Shown here one piece after another: positions 1 to 8,198 of a DNA stretch of 64,000 nucleotides. Within the stretch, counting starts at the first letter, position 1. Each line of letters opens with the position of its first letter. Where the stretch lies: positions 1 to 64,000 of the forward strand of contig JALNYO010000002.1 in assembly GCA_023229765.1 (NCBI GenBank), in the 5' to 3' direction. Below the pieces are notes generated by a model. That model had not been told where the DNA came from, made no database searches, and saw only the letters and a program-made list of their open reading frames with translations. This DNA comes from Syntrophales bacterium. GTDB lineage: Bacteria; Desulfobacterota; Syntrophia; Syntrophales; UBA5619. A program made the position numbers and the translations under genes.

Positions 1-66
1 CGCCCATTCTTCAATCAGCAGACGATCCTTCTCAGAGCACTGTGGAATGTGATAACCTTTGGGCAT
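1..66 (-). CDS. Insertion sequence transposase, N-terminal fragment (runs off window)
   Basis: Only the first 22 codons are present; the gene continues beyond base 1. It starts with ATG at 66, with an AGGAGG ribosome binding site a few bases upstream, and reads MPKGYHIPQCSEKD and onward. It has its own strong promoter (88-116), and the upstream DNA interrupts the multi-PAS gene, which is the arrangement of an insertion sequence that landed inside that gene. The IS family cannot be assigned from 22 residues. Confidence 0.5.
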   Translation of the reverse strand, partial: MPKGYHIPQCSEKDRLLIEEWA

Positions 67-2182
67 ATTTTTTACCTCCTGCCCAAAAGTATATCATGTA
101 ACTATTAATTATGCAAGTAAGCACTAGCGTACGGAATTCCTCTTCACTCTTCCGCAGCGCCTCCTCCGCCTTCTTGGTCTCGGTGATGTCAGTATTGAAG
201 CCATACCAGGTTATGCTGCCATCAGCCAACTTCTCGGGTGTTGATTTTCCTAATATCCACCTGATTGATTGACCCGGAATTTGTACTCTATATTCCAATG
301 CCCAGATCGTCAGATGTTTGGCTGAGTATTCAATGGAGCCAACAACTTTATCTAAATCCTCGGGCAATATTACTCTGGCAATTGGAGAAAAATCCTCGCG
401 TATATCTTCTGGTGAACATCCAAAAATATCTTTGACAGCTTCTGTGGTGAACGGCACGCAGAATGTTCCGTCAGGCCTCTTCGTAAACTGATACATCATT
501 CCGGGCGCCCAGGAAGTAAGTTTCTTTAATTGGATGTCACGTTCCCGCAGCTTCTCCTCCATCTTCTTGCGCTCGGTGATGTCCTCCGAAATCCCAAGGA
601 GAAACTCGGGTTCTCCTTTCTCGTCCAGGAGCGGCACCTTTTTTGTGTGCATGGTGCGCTCTCCCTTGGTGCGGGTCTGCAGCGATTCTTCCGGGATATC
701 CAAAACCTCCTTTCCGTTTAGAACATCCCGATCCTTCTTCGTAAAGTGGTCGGCCTGTTCCTTTGGAAAGAAATCGTAATCGCTCTTCCCCAGCAGGTCG
801 TCCCTGGAATAACCCAACAGATCCTCTCCCGCCCGGTTGAACCGGATGAACCGGAGATCTCTGGCATCCTTGAGGAAGATCATATTCGGAATATTCTCGA
901 TGATCGAATCAAGAAAGATGTTCGTTTGCTTCAACTTTTTCTCGGCCACCCTGCGGTCAGTAATGTCGCAGACCACACTTACGACACCGGTCCGGCGGCC
1001 TAAGTCATCGAGAATTTCTGTTACCGTATTCTCGGTGGGAAAGACGCTTCCGTCTTTTCGTCTCATTTGAAATTCGGTACGAAACACTCCATTTGCGTCC
1101 AGAGCAGGAAAGAGTTCCTGACCAAAAAGGTCGTACGATAATTTATCCACATGCAAGACATCGGTGCTGCAACCAATCAAGTCTTTCTCTCCAAAGCCGA
1201 AGATAACCTCTGTCGCGTGGTTGCAAGCAATGATCTTCCGGGTGTGTGGATCTACTATAAAAATGGCTTCGTCCATGCTGGCAAATGTTTTATCCAGTAA
1301 TGTCTTGGCCTTGTTAAGTGCTTCTTCTGCCCGCCTGCGCTCGGTGATGTCATGGGATACAGAGATTATGCCCACAGGCTTCTTTGCCTCATCCCGCATA
1401 AAGGACAGATGGTTCTCCATAAAAACGATGGAGCCGTCTTTTTTATATTGTTCCAGCTCCACGATGCGGATTCTGTCGGGATCTGCCGTACCACTGGCTT
1501 CCAATTTCATCTCTTCTTCAAAAACCTTGGCGCTGATCTGCAAGGATTCAGGCGTCATGACCTGTTCTAAGGTCTGCGCCACGGCCTCTTCTGCCGTGTA
1601 TCCCCGCATACGCATGATGGAAGGGCTGACATAGGTAAAACGCAGGTTCATATCCATGACCGTTATAACATCCGCCATGTTATCCAACACCCAACGGTAC
1701 CTCTCTTCGCTCTTCCTGAGGGCCTCCTCCGCTCGCCTTTGGGCCGTTACGTCTAACAATATTCCGTGTGCACCCTTAAACACGCCGTCTTCGATGACGG
1801 GCCTGGTTTTCGTTTGCGCCCATCTGAGTTCTCCTGATTTATTGAGGACTCTATAATCAGATGGTTTTTCTGTCCCTTTGCTGAGTTCGGAAAACCATTC
1901 CGTCATAAGATTAAGGTCATCTTTGTATGCAAGATCGATAAAGCTCTTTCCGACAATTTCAGTCGAGTCAAATCCCAGCATATCCCGGACAGCCGGACTG
2001 ATATAAAGGACCATACCCTGACTGTCCAATTCATAGATGACATCCCTAAGGTTTTCTACAAGACTCCGGTATTTCTCTGGGCTTTCTGATTCTTTCAGCG
2101 CGGCATTTTGCAGGCGCAATTCCGTCAGTTCATCAACGAGCTGCTTCTTGGTCTTATTATCATCTTTCATAATGTCACCCAT
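32..2182 (-). CDS. Multi-PAS sensor protein, C-terminus cut by an IS insertion
   Basis: The protein contains about five PAS/PAC units in tandem (roughly residues 40-150, 160-285, 290-415, 420-545 and 550-680). Each ends in a DxTxx(R/K)xxAE-type PAC motif such as DITERRRAEEAL and is joined to the next by short coiled linkers. Such arrays sense redox state, oxygen or small ligands and normally feed a histidine kinase or GGDEF output. Here a sixth unit starts (KSEEEFRTLV) and then changes to unrelated residues (LTCIINSYMIYFWAGG) that lie over the IS promoter and ribosome binding site. No HisKA, HATPase or GGDEF domain is left, so the sensor has probably lost its output. ATG at 2182 is the upstream choice; a second in-frame ATG follows four codons later. 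Confidence 0.8.
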   Translation of the reverse strand: MGDIMKDDNKTKKQLVDELTELRLQNAALKESESPEKYRSLVENLRDVIYELDSQGMVLYISPAVRDMLGFDSTEIVGKSFIDLAYKDDLNLMTEWFSELSKGTEKPSDYRVLNKSGELRWAQTKTRPVIEDGVFKGAHGILLDVTAQRRAEEALRKSEERYRWVLDNMADVITVMDMNLRFTYVSPSIMRMRGYTAEEAVAQTLEQVMTPESLQISAKVFEEEMKLEASGTADPDRIRIVELEQYKKDGSIVFMENHLSFMRDEAKKPVGIISVSHDITERRRAEEALNKAKTLLDKTFASMDEAIFIVDPHTRKIIACNHATEVIFGFGEKDLIGCSTDVLHVDKLSYDLFGQELFPALDANGVFRTEFQMRRKDGSVFPTENTVTEILDDLGRRTGVVSVVCDITDRRVAEKKLKQTNIFLDSIIENIPNMIFLKDARDLRFIRFNRAGEDLLGYSRDDLLGKSDYDFFPKEQADHFTKKDRDVLNGKEVLDIPEESLQTRTKGERTMHTKKVPLLDEKGEPEFLLGISEDITERKKMEEKLRERDIQLKKLTSWAPGMMYQFTKRPDGTFCVPFTTEAVKDIFGCSPEDIREDFSPIARVILPEDLDKVVGSIEYSAKHLTIWALEYRVQIPGQSIRWILGKSTPEKLADGSITWYGFNTDITETKKAEEALRKSEEEFRTLVLTCIINSYMIYFWAGGKKYAQRLSHSTVL
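88..116 (-). promoter_or_regulatory. Sigma-70-type promoter of the inserted element
   Basis: On the minus strand TTGCAT is separated by exactly 17 bp from TATACT, close to the consensus -35 and -10 boxes. It is followed by the AGGAGG site and the ATG at 66. It lies just after the point where the PAS protein loses its family-like sequence, so it most likely belongs to the insertion sequence. Confidence 0.6.
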
Positions 2183-2754
2183 ACCTATGCCTCAACCCGA
2201 ATTGATAAGAATTGGCTTTGCCGTGAGATGAACAGTAAAAGCAAACTTTATGCCAATCACCGAATGAAATCATGATCATGGAATAAGCATTTAAAAGCAA
2301 TCGATTAGGCGAATCAGGGGTACGACAGAAAAACATGAAATGATCCGCTTATCCTCAATATTTGATGGAACCTCATCATATTGAGGGATACCTTGAAGGG
2401 AGGCGGGGAGTCTACTTTGTGTTCTTTTGTCTCTGGCCGGACTATCCAGAGCTTATTGAATGCTGTTTGAAATAAAGCCTTAACGTCAAAAACATCGGAC
2501 GGTCACTTACAGGAAGTTAAGCCAACCCTCGATCATCCGCCCAATAATGCCACCTGTGATCCGGGATTCATTGATATGCCCAGATACCGAAAATCTCAAC
2601 TTGTATTTGCAATATTCACCTCCAACCGCATGCAATTTTCCTTTTCCCTTGACAGAATCCCTCCGTCCTTCTATCGTCACAGCCACGTGATTTCTCAACA
2701 AGAGCAATTAAAGATAGACAGCCGTACCCCGGTGCGGCGGGAAGAACAAAGAGC
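2183..2754. other. Divergent intergenic region between PAS sensor and S41 protease genes
   Basis: This 572-bp stretch separates two divergently transcribed genes and should hold both promoters. A sigma-54-like element for the leftward gene is at 2241-2255. A 66-codon minus-strand frame (2507-2707) has no recognisable family or ribosome binding site and is not called. No clear promoter for the protease gene was identified. Confidence 0.5.
2241..2255 (-). promoter_or_regulatory. Candidate sigma-54 (-24/-12) promoter for the PAS sensor gene
   Basis: On the minus strand the sequence TGGCATAAAGTTTGC carries GG and GC separated by 10 bp, as required for sigma-54 promoters, and differs from the TGGCAC-N5-TTGC core at one base. 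It would start transcription about 45-50 nt upstream of the ATG at 2182. No enhancer site was identified, so this is a motif match only. Confidence 0.4.
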
Positions 2755-4875
2755 ATGAGCATGTGCGATAGAAGAGTCGAAAACATCACCGGAGTCCCCC
2801 GGGGGGATAATCCCCGTAGCCGCAGAGCGGCGTTCGGCAGCAAGGATTGGTTCTTATTCAGGAGGCTGCTGCTTCTGATCCTGCTTCTGATCCTGCTGTT
2901 GCCCGTTTCCTCAATGGCCGAAAGCCTTACCTGCAGACGACTGCCCATGCTGATGGAAGGGTTCCTGGCCAATCACTACGCAATGAAGAACCTGACAGGG
3001 GAGATCAGCGCTCACGCCGTTGACCAGATGATCAAGGGGCTCGATCCCTCCAAGACGCTGTTGTACGAGTCTGATGTTGAAAGGCTTAAGCCGGTTCTGC
3101 AAAGCATGTTTGCAAGCATACAATCGGGCAACTGCCTTGCGCTGCAGCAGGTGCACGATGTGCTGGTTGAGCGGGTGCGGGAGAACGAGGCAATTGTCAA
3201 AAAGATTCTGGGGCCGGACTACCGACTCGACGAGACCGTTGAGCTGAACATCAACGTTAACAAGCGCCTCTATGTGAAGACGACGGCGGAAAGGCTGGGG
3301 CTCCTGAGAAAGGTCGTGCAATTTCAGATCGAAAACGCCCTGCTGGCAGGCGTTGACTTGGCGGAGGCCAGGAAGCAGCAGATTCACCGCTACGAGCTGC
3401 AGACGATGCGGGTCGTCGAACACAATCCCGAGAAACTCATTACGAACCTCGCTGAAGCCTTTGCCCGAGCCCTCGATCCGCACACGAGCTACCTGTCCCC
3501 CGAAAACTTAGCAGACCTCCAGATTCAGATTCAGCTTTCCCTGGAAGGGATCGGAGCCCTCCTCAGCAGCGACAACGGATTTACCGTCATTGAGGAGTTG
3601 ATTCCCGGGGGAGGGGCCGAGCACTCGGGCCTACTTAAACCGAAGGACAAAATCATCGCCGTGGCCCAAAGAGGGGAAAAGCCCGTTGGTGTCATCGACA
3701 TGGACCTGCGCGAAGTTATCAAGATGATTCGCGGCAAGAAAGGCACGCAGGTCACGCTGACCATCCTGCGGCAGGCGGAAAAGACGGACCGCTTCGACGC
3801 TACAATCACGCGCGACAAGATCGACATCAAGGAGCAGGAGGCCAGGATTACCTACGAGACACGGACAGTGGACGGCAGACCATACCGCTTCGGCGTGATC
3901 GATCTTCCTTCCTTCTACGGCGATGAAAAGGAAAATAAGTCCTGTTACGAGGACGTGAAGAACCTTCTCGTGGAGGCTATGCGGCAGCGTGTCGATGGAA
4001 TCGTGCTGGACCTGTCACGAAACTCGGGGGGCCTGCTCAGGGAGGCGGTGCGCCTTGCCGGTCTTTTTATTGGCAAGGGCGGAATCGTGGCGACCCAAGA
4101 CAGTCGCGAGCAAGTGACTATTCTTGCCACTGGTTCGTCCGCATCAAGAACGAAAGTCGACAAGCGCATCGTGATTACGCTCCCGGCAGAAGATCACCGC
4201 GCAGTCTACACAGGCCCCCTAGTTGTCCTGACGAGCCGCTTGAGCGCATCGGCCAGCGAGATCGTGGCGGGCGCTCTCAAAGACTACCATCGCGCTGTGA
4301 TCGTCGGGTCGGACCATACCTTCGGCAAGGGGTCCGTGCAGGAACTGACATCCCTGCCCTGGGATCTGGGTGGCATGAAAGTCACCACGAGGCTGTACTT
4401 TCTGCCCGGCGGCCAGTCTACGCAGAAGGTGGGCGTAGAAGCGGATGTCCAGCTACCGATGTGGTTCATTCTCGAAGATATTGGTGAAAAGGAACTGGAT
4501 TATCCGCTTCCGGTCCAGGCGATCACACCCTTCCTTGCCGTGCCGGGAAATGCTGCGCCACTCTGGAAACCTCTAGTGCAACCCATACTTGCGGAGCTGG
4601 CAGCAAGGTCCAAGGCCCGGGTCGCCAAAGACGCGAAGTTCACCGAAATCATCAAGAACAACAAAGAGGCCGCCGGCAAGAAGGGCGTTGTCCGGCTTGC
4701 CGACTTGCGCAAGGAGATGGAGAAGGACGTCGGCGGCAAGAAAAAGGAGACGCCTGCCGAGCTTAAGAAGGAAGCCCGGGATCAGTATGCTCCCTTCGTG
4801 AACGAGAGCATCAACGTTCTACTTGATATGGTGACGCTGGGGTCATCCCTGCGCATTTCAAACCACATTCAATGA
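2755..4875 (+). CDS. prc: Carboxy-terminal processing protease, S41 family (Prc/Tsp-like)
   Basis: This envelope serine protease has 706 residues, close to E. coli Prc (682). A hydrophobic signal segment lies at about residues 33-54 (RRLLLLILLLILLLPVSSMA). An N-terminal Tsp-type helical domain follows, then a PDZ domain (about 245-330) that would bind substrate C-termini. The S41 core has LSASASEI with the probable nucleophile Ser499 and TFGKGSVQ with the general base Lys525. A C-terminal DUF3340-like Lys-rich region completes the family order. The family degrades periplasmic proteins with nonpolar C-termini and trims lipoproteins or peptidoglycan hydrolases. The 32 residues before the signal segment are long, so a later start is possible. 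The gene stands alone. Confidence 0.9.
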   Translation: MSMCDRRVENITGVPRGDNPRSRRAAFGSKDWFLFRRLLLLILLLILLLPVSSMAESLTCRRLPMLMEGFLANHYAMKNLTGEISAHAVDQMIKGLDPSKTLLYESDVERLKPVLQSMFASIQSGNCLALQQVHDVLVERVRENEAIVKKILGPDYRLDETVELNINVNKRLYVKTTAERLGLLRKVVQFQIENALLAGVDLAEARKQQIHRYELQTMRVVEHNPEKLITNLAEAFARALDPHTSYLSPENLADLQIQIQLSLEGIGALLSSDNGFTVIEELIPGGGAEHSGLLKPKDKIIAVAQRGEKPVGVIDMDLREVIKMIRGKKGTQVTLTILRQAEKTDRFDATITRDKIDIKEQEARITYETRTVDGRPYRFGVIDLPSFYGDEKENKSCYEDVKNLLVEAMRQRVDGIVLDLSRNSGGLLREAVRLAGLFIGKGGIVATQDSREQVTILATGSSASRTKVDKRIVITLPAEDHRAVYTGPLVVLTSRLSASASEIVAGALKDYHRAVIVGSDHTFGKGSVQELTSLPWDLGGMKVTTRLYFLPGGQSTQKVGVEADVQLPMWFILEDIGEKELDYPLPVQAITPFLAVPGNAAPLWKPLVQPILAELAARSKARVAKDAKFTEIIKNNKEAAGKKGVVRLADLRKEMEKDVGGKKKETPAELKKEARDQYAPFVNESINVLLDMVTLGSSLRISNHIQ

Positions 4876-4975
4876 TCTGGTCCGATCAGCCGCCCTACAC
4901 CTTTGTATTTGAAGTGTTCTGCGCTCGCAACAAAAGTAGATCCAAGGAGGAAGTACGCTTTAGTCGGATGAACCT

Positions 4976-5245
4976 TATTTAAATATCTACACAATAAAGC
5001 GTCTCAATAACCATCCGCCGCCTCAGACGGCGCATCCTGTCATGACCCACTTTATAGCCTTTGGCCCACAGTCCGTTGCGAATCTTCCGGCTTCCGTAGA
5101 ACGGATATTCCAGATGGATCTCGTCGATCTTCCGCATAAGTTCCATCTCCTTAGGGCTAAGCGGCGCTGGAGTGTAGCAGACGAAATATCTGTTAGATCC
5201 AGAAGATTGCAATGTTTTGTCACCGGAAATTTCTCCTCCTTAGAT
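4976..5245 (-). pseudogene. IS3-family transposase OrfB remnant
   Basis: The minus strand encodes an IS3/IS150-type HTH_21 segment (YTPAPLSPKEMELMRKI, then EYPFYGSRKIRNGLWAKGYK and MRRLRRRM), which belongs near the N-terminus of OrfB. The preceding conserved block (FPVTKHCNLLDL) lies in a different frame, so there is a frameshift near 5180-5195. The sequence stops after IETLYCVDI, where the catalytic DDE core should begin. Neither OrfA nor the integrase core is present, so this is a dead fragment. Confidence 0.75.
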
Positions 5246-5252
5246 GGCAATA

Positions 5253-5438
5253 TCATTTGCTCACCTTTACCACCCACCGGCCGCTCTTGGCTGGGCCAAT
5301 TCGATCGATGACGCCATTGCTCTTTAGTTTTGCCAGATTCTTTTCGATTTTTCTCTGTGAAATACCGACCTGCGATGCCAGTTGTTTTGCCGATATTTGA
5401 GGATTGTTCTTTAATAAATTCAAAAGAGGTAATTGCAA
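5253..5438 (-). pseudogene. C-terminal winged-helix fragment (RecG-like/AlbA_2 family tail)
   Basis: The 61 codons read as a winged helix-turn-helix: LLKNNPQISAKQLASQVGIS, then KIEKNLAKLKSNGVIDRIGP and GRWVV. This resembles the C-terminal domain of AlbA_2/'ATP-dependent DNA helicase RecG-related' proteins, where IxRIGPAKxGxW is common. The catalytic or AlbA domains that should precede it are absent. The frame opens with a TTG inside the palindromic repeat at 5429-5523, so the repeat marks the truncation point. It abuts the IS3 debris and is probably not a functional gene. Confidence 0.55.
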
Positions 5439-5523
5439 AACGCCCCATTCTTGTCATTCCCGATAGAGACATTATGAACATTAAGCTTCGCTTTCGGGAA
5501 TGACAAATGGTTTTGCAATTGCC
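5429..5523. repeat. Palindromic MITE-like repeat, copy A
   Basis: This 95-bp element has terminal inverted repeats GGTAATTGCAAAAC and GTTTTGCAATTGCC. Inside lie GTCATTCCCG and CGGGAATGAC arms, so the transcript would fold as a long hairpin. It belongs to a family with copies at 7120-7270, 13504-13719 and 29075-29206. It also contains the internal module ATGAACATTAAGCTTCGC that recurs in other copies. Confidence 0.8.
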
Positions 5524-5635
5524 TCAATGGCATAAATTAAAGCTTTCCTCCGGGCCCAGAATTTTGCCGGCGTGCCAGTGGTTCGTTCGCCGGGGGAGAA
5601 TCTTGAAAATGTCTAAAACCGAAAAGGCCATAATA

Positions 5636-5899
5636 TTAATCGGCCGGAACCTTCATCCAGATCCGGTAGAGTTTCTCTTCGCCCTCCTCGAAACACCTGT
5701 AACCAGTGGGGTCTGCCTCTTCGACCAGCACCTCTCCCAGTTCCCGGCACTGTTCCAGCCAGTTCCGGAAATGGGTGCCGCCCCCCAGATAGACCATTCG
5801 CCATTTTACCCCGCGCTCGTCCACCCGTTCCTGAAGAAGCTTTTCCTCAGCCCTAATTTCCTTAACGGTTTTCAGGTTTATCTGATTTTTTGCGTGCAT
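5636..5899 (-). CDS. Small hypothetical protein downstream of aminotransferase
   Basis: The 87-residue product (MHAKNQINLKTVKEIRAEEK at its start) is charged and soluble, with no signal peptide or membrane segment. The ATG at 5899 lies 2 bp past the stop of the aminotransferase gene, so the two are almost certainly co-transcribed and perhaps translationally coupled. A longer frame to 6031 exists only by reading antiphase through the aminotransferase end. The centre (WRMVYLGGGTHFRNWLEQCR) and the aromatic C-terminal part look like a folded domain, but I do not recognise the family. Confidence 0.7.
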   Translation of the reverse strand: MHAKNQINLKTVKEIRAEEKLLQERVDERGVKWRMVYLGGGTHFRNWLEQCRELGEVLVEEADPTGYRCFEEGEEKLYRIWMKVPAD

Positions 5900-5903
5900 A
5901 TTT

Positions 5904-7055
5904 TTAAGACTGCTCCCGCAGGTATTTCTGGAGCCGGTCCATTCCTGCGCGGATGTTCTCCAGAGAGTTCGCGTAGGAGAAGCGCAAATAACCCTCGCAG
6001 TTTTCACCGAAATCGATTCCGGGGGCGACACCGACGTGGGCCCGCTTCAAGATATCAAAGGCCATCTTGTAGGAGTCATTGGAATATTTCTTTATGTTTC
6101 CGAGAATATAGAAGGCGCCGGTCGGCGCCACATTTATCCCGAGCCCCATCTCGGAGAGTCTGTCGGTTATGTATTTTCGCCGTTGATCGTATATTTCCCG
6201 CATCCGGCTTACCTCCTGCCCTGCCTCGCGCAAGGCGGCAACCCCGGCCCATTGGACAAAGGCGTTGGCGGAGATGAAGAGATTCTGGATGATTTTCTGC
6301 ATTGGCCGCACATAAGCCGGCGGGACAATCAGATAGCCGAGCCGCCACCCGGTCATCGCGTAGGCCTTCGAGAAGCCGTTCAAAACGAACGCATTATCGG
6401 TAAATTCCAGGATGCTGCGCTCCTTGCCCTCATAAACGAGACCGTGATAGATCTCATCAGAGATTACCGGAATGCCGAGGGCGGCGATCTCGGTCATCCG
6501 TTTTTCGCAGAGGATGTTGCCCGTCGGATTGGAAGGGGAGTTGATCATTATCAGGCGGGTTTTGTCTGTCATTTTTCCCCGGATCGCGTCGGCTGACAGT
6601 TGAAAGCCGTCTTCTTCGTAAACCGGCACATTGACGGGCGAGCCGCCGAAGAAACTGATCATGTTCGGATAGCAGGGATAATGCGGGTCAGAGATGATGA
6701 CCTCGTTTCCCTTTTCCAGGAGGGCCGAGAAAAGCACCATCATTGCCGGCGAGGTGCCGGAGGCGACCAGCACCTGGTCGGGTGAAATGGCAACCCCGTA
6801 TCTTTCCAGGTAATGTTCGCAGATAGCCTCTCTGAGTTCAAGCAGCCCCAGGCTATGGGTGTAGTGGGTCTGCCCGTCGCGCATCGCGCGCATCCCCGCC
6901 TCTTTTATGCAGTCCGGCGTGTCGAAATCGGGTTCGCCGACTTCGAGATGAATGATGTCCGTCCCGTTTCTCTCCAGCTTCTGCGCTTCCTCAAGCACAT
7001 CCATAACGATGAACGGAGGGATGTCCTGTGCCCTTTTTGCGATTGTGCTTAACAT
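5904..7055 (-). CDS. Pyridoxal-phosphate aminotransferase, class I/II (AspC-like)
   Basis: A 383-residue fold-type I aminotransferase of the subgroup around aspartate/aromatic transaminases. Visible are the N-terminal EVGEPDFDTP motif, NSPSNPTGN with the cofactor-contacting Asn, SDEIYHGL with the Asp that pairs with the pyridine nitrogen, and GFSKAYAMTGWRLGY with the Schiff-base lysine. The C-terminal YLRFSYANS contains the carboxylate-binding Arg. It would exchange an amino group between an amino acid and a 2-oxo acid in the cytoplasm; the exact substrate cannot be read from the sequence. It starts with ATG at 7055 and is followed by the small gene at 5899. Confidence 0.9.
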   Translation of the reverse strand: MLSTIAKRAQDIPPFIVMDVLEEAQKLERNGTDIIHLEVGEPDFDTPDCIKEAGMRAMRDGQTHYTHSLGLLELREAICEHYLERYGVAISPDQVLVASGTSPAMMVLFSALLEKGNEVIISDPHYPCYPNMISFFGGSPVNVPVYEEDGFQLSADAIRGKMTDKTRLIMINSPSNPTGNILCEKRMTEIAALGIPVISDEIYHGLVYEGKERSILEFTDNAFVLNGFSKAYAMTGWRLGYLIVPPAYVRPMQKIIQNLFISANAFVQWAGVAALREAGQEVSRMREIYDQRRKYITDRLSEMGLGINVAPTGAFYILGNIKKYSNDSYKMAFDILKRAHVGVAPGIDFGENCEGYLRFSYANSLENIRAGMDRLQKYLREQS

Positions 7056-7119
7056 AGCCTCTAAACCCCCGATCTTTCTTGTAAAGTTTGTTCTCTGACT
7101 GTCTCAGTATAGAAGAGGA

Positions 7120-7270
7120 AGCCAATTGCAAAACCCCCAATTCTGTCATTCCCGCGACTCTTCTGAGCGGGAAAACGAAGTTTAATGTTCATAATCCAGC
7201 GTCTAACTGCTTAAAATCATGGATGCCCGACAGAAGCATTCGGGCATGACAAAACGTTTTGCAATTGGCT
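7120..7270. repeat. Palindromic MITE-like repeat, copy B
   Basis: This 151-bp element is bounded by AGCCAATTGCAAAAC and GTTTTGCAATTGGCT, with internal GTCATTCCCG and CGGGCATGAC arms and the module AAACGAAGTTTAATGTTCAT. Its right 54 bp are translated as the last 17 codons and the stop of the ArsA-like gene. Confidence 0.8.
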
Positions 7271-8173
7271 CGAGGGAATGTCTAATTTTTTTGCCAGCGC
7301 CAGCAGCTCTTCCGGATTGGTCAAATCACCGGTCAATTCTTTAACCTGGATAATCGGCAAGCTGGCGCGCGAGGCCAGATTCTCCCACCAGCGCTGCTGG
7401 GCTCGCAACTTCTTTTTCAGAAAATCGGAACCTTCGCAGATCTCTTCAGCAAGAAGCTTGTTCATGATGTAGCCATTGACATTGATGCCGAAATCCGCCA
7501 GCGCCGCGGCGATCAACAGCGCCTGTTCTACCGGCAGGCGCTCCGGGTTCGCAACGATCCAGGCGGATGTCTCGTTTTTGAGCATCGTGATTACATCCTG
7601 CGTCAATTGCCGCCATTGGCCGATCAGCTCCAGTGGATCGGCGTCTTTGAACAGCCCCTTGAACTTCAGGTAAATCTTCTGCGCGTCGGTAAGATGTGCG
7701 TAGAACAGCTTTTGCAGCTCCAGCAGCTTCAGCGTGGTCGAAGTCGGGGCCGCATCCCAGATAATAATGTCGTATTTTCCGGACTGCTGAACGTCCAGCA
7801 GATAGGAGAGCATGAATTCCTCGTCGATGCCGGGCGCCCCTTCGATATAGTCGAGGATATCCCTCTCCACCGGCAAAAACGCGGAGAGGACGGTAAAGAT
7901 GTCGTCGGCGAATTTTTCATGCCAGAGTTTAAGCACCGCCTGGCGGGAAAGCTCGACGACATCCAGATTTGGCGCCACCGTTACAGCCTGCTCTTTGAAA
8001 TCACGGCCGAATATCTCTCCCAAAGACCCGGCTGGGTCGGTGGAAAGAAGCAGCGTGCGTCTGTTTTGCGCGTAACCTAGGGCGCAGGCGGTCGAAAGGG
8101 TTGTTTTTCCGACCCCTCCCTTGCCGGTGAAAAGCTGGATGGATGTTCTTGTTTTGGGGGCTTGAAGGTTCAT
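7217..8173 (-). CDS. ArsA/MinD-type P-loop ATPase, last gene of the export operon
   Basis: The 318-residue protein has a deviant Walker A motif FTGKGGVGKTT (residues 15-25), an STDPAGSL switch-type segment and IIIWDAAPTSTT, all typical of the ArsA/Get3/MinD dimeric ATPase class. The start is set at ATG 8173 because AGGAGA precedes it; a longer frame to 8239 lacks support. The gene follows two ABC permease genes with 25 bp between, so it is probably co-transcribed; a role in membrane insertion, resistance or energising is inference. No metal-binding Cys cluster is evident. The last 17 residues (SQLQNVLSCPNASVGHP) come from repeat copy B, so the native C-terminus has been replaced or extended. 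Confidence 0.85.
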   Translation of the reverse strand: MNLQAPKTRTSIQLFTGKGGVGKTTLSTACALGYAQNRRTLLLSTDPAGSLGEIFGRDFKEQAVTVAPNLDVVELSRQAVLKLWHEKFADDIFTVLSAFLPVERDILDYIEGAPGIDEEFMLSYLLDVQQSGKYDIIIWDAAPTSTTLKLLELQKLFYAHLTDAQKIYLKFKGLFKDADPLELIGQWRQLTQDVITMLKNETSAWIVANPERLPVEQALLIAAALADFGINVNGYIMNKLLAEEICEGSDFLKKKLRAQQRWWENLASRASLPIIQVKELTGDLTNPEELLALAKKLDIPSSQLQNVLSCPNASVGHP

Positions 8174-8198
8174 CTTATTGTATCTCCTCTTGATAATT

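Noticed and set aside
2507..2707. 66-codon minus-strand ORF in the intergenic region
   Set aside because: No ribosome binding site, no recognisable family and no operon context.
5507..6277. Plus-strand ORF (256 codons) across the aminotransferase end
   Set aside because: Antisense to the aminotransferase and the small downstream gene; Arg/Pro/Ser-rich without domains.
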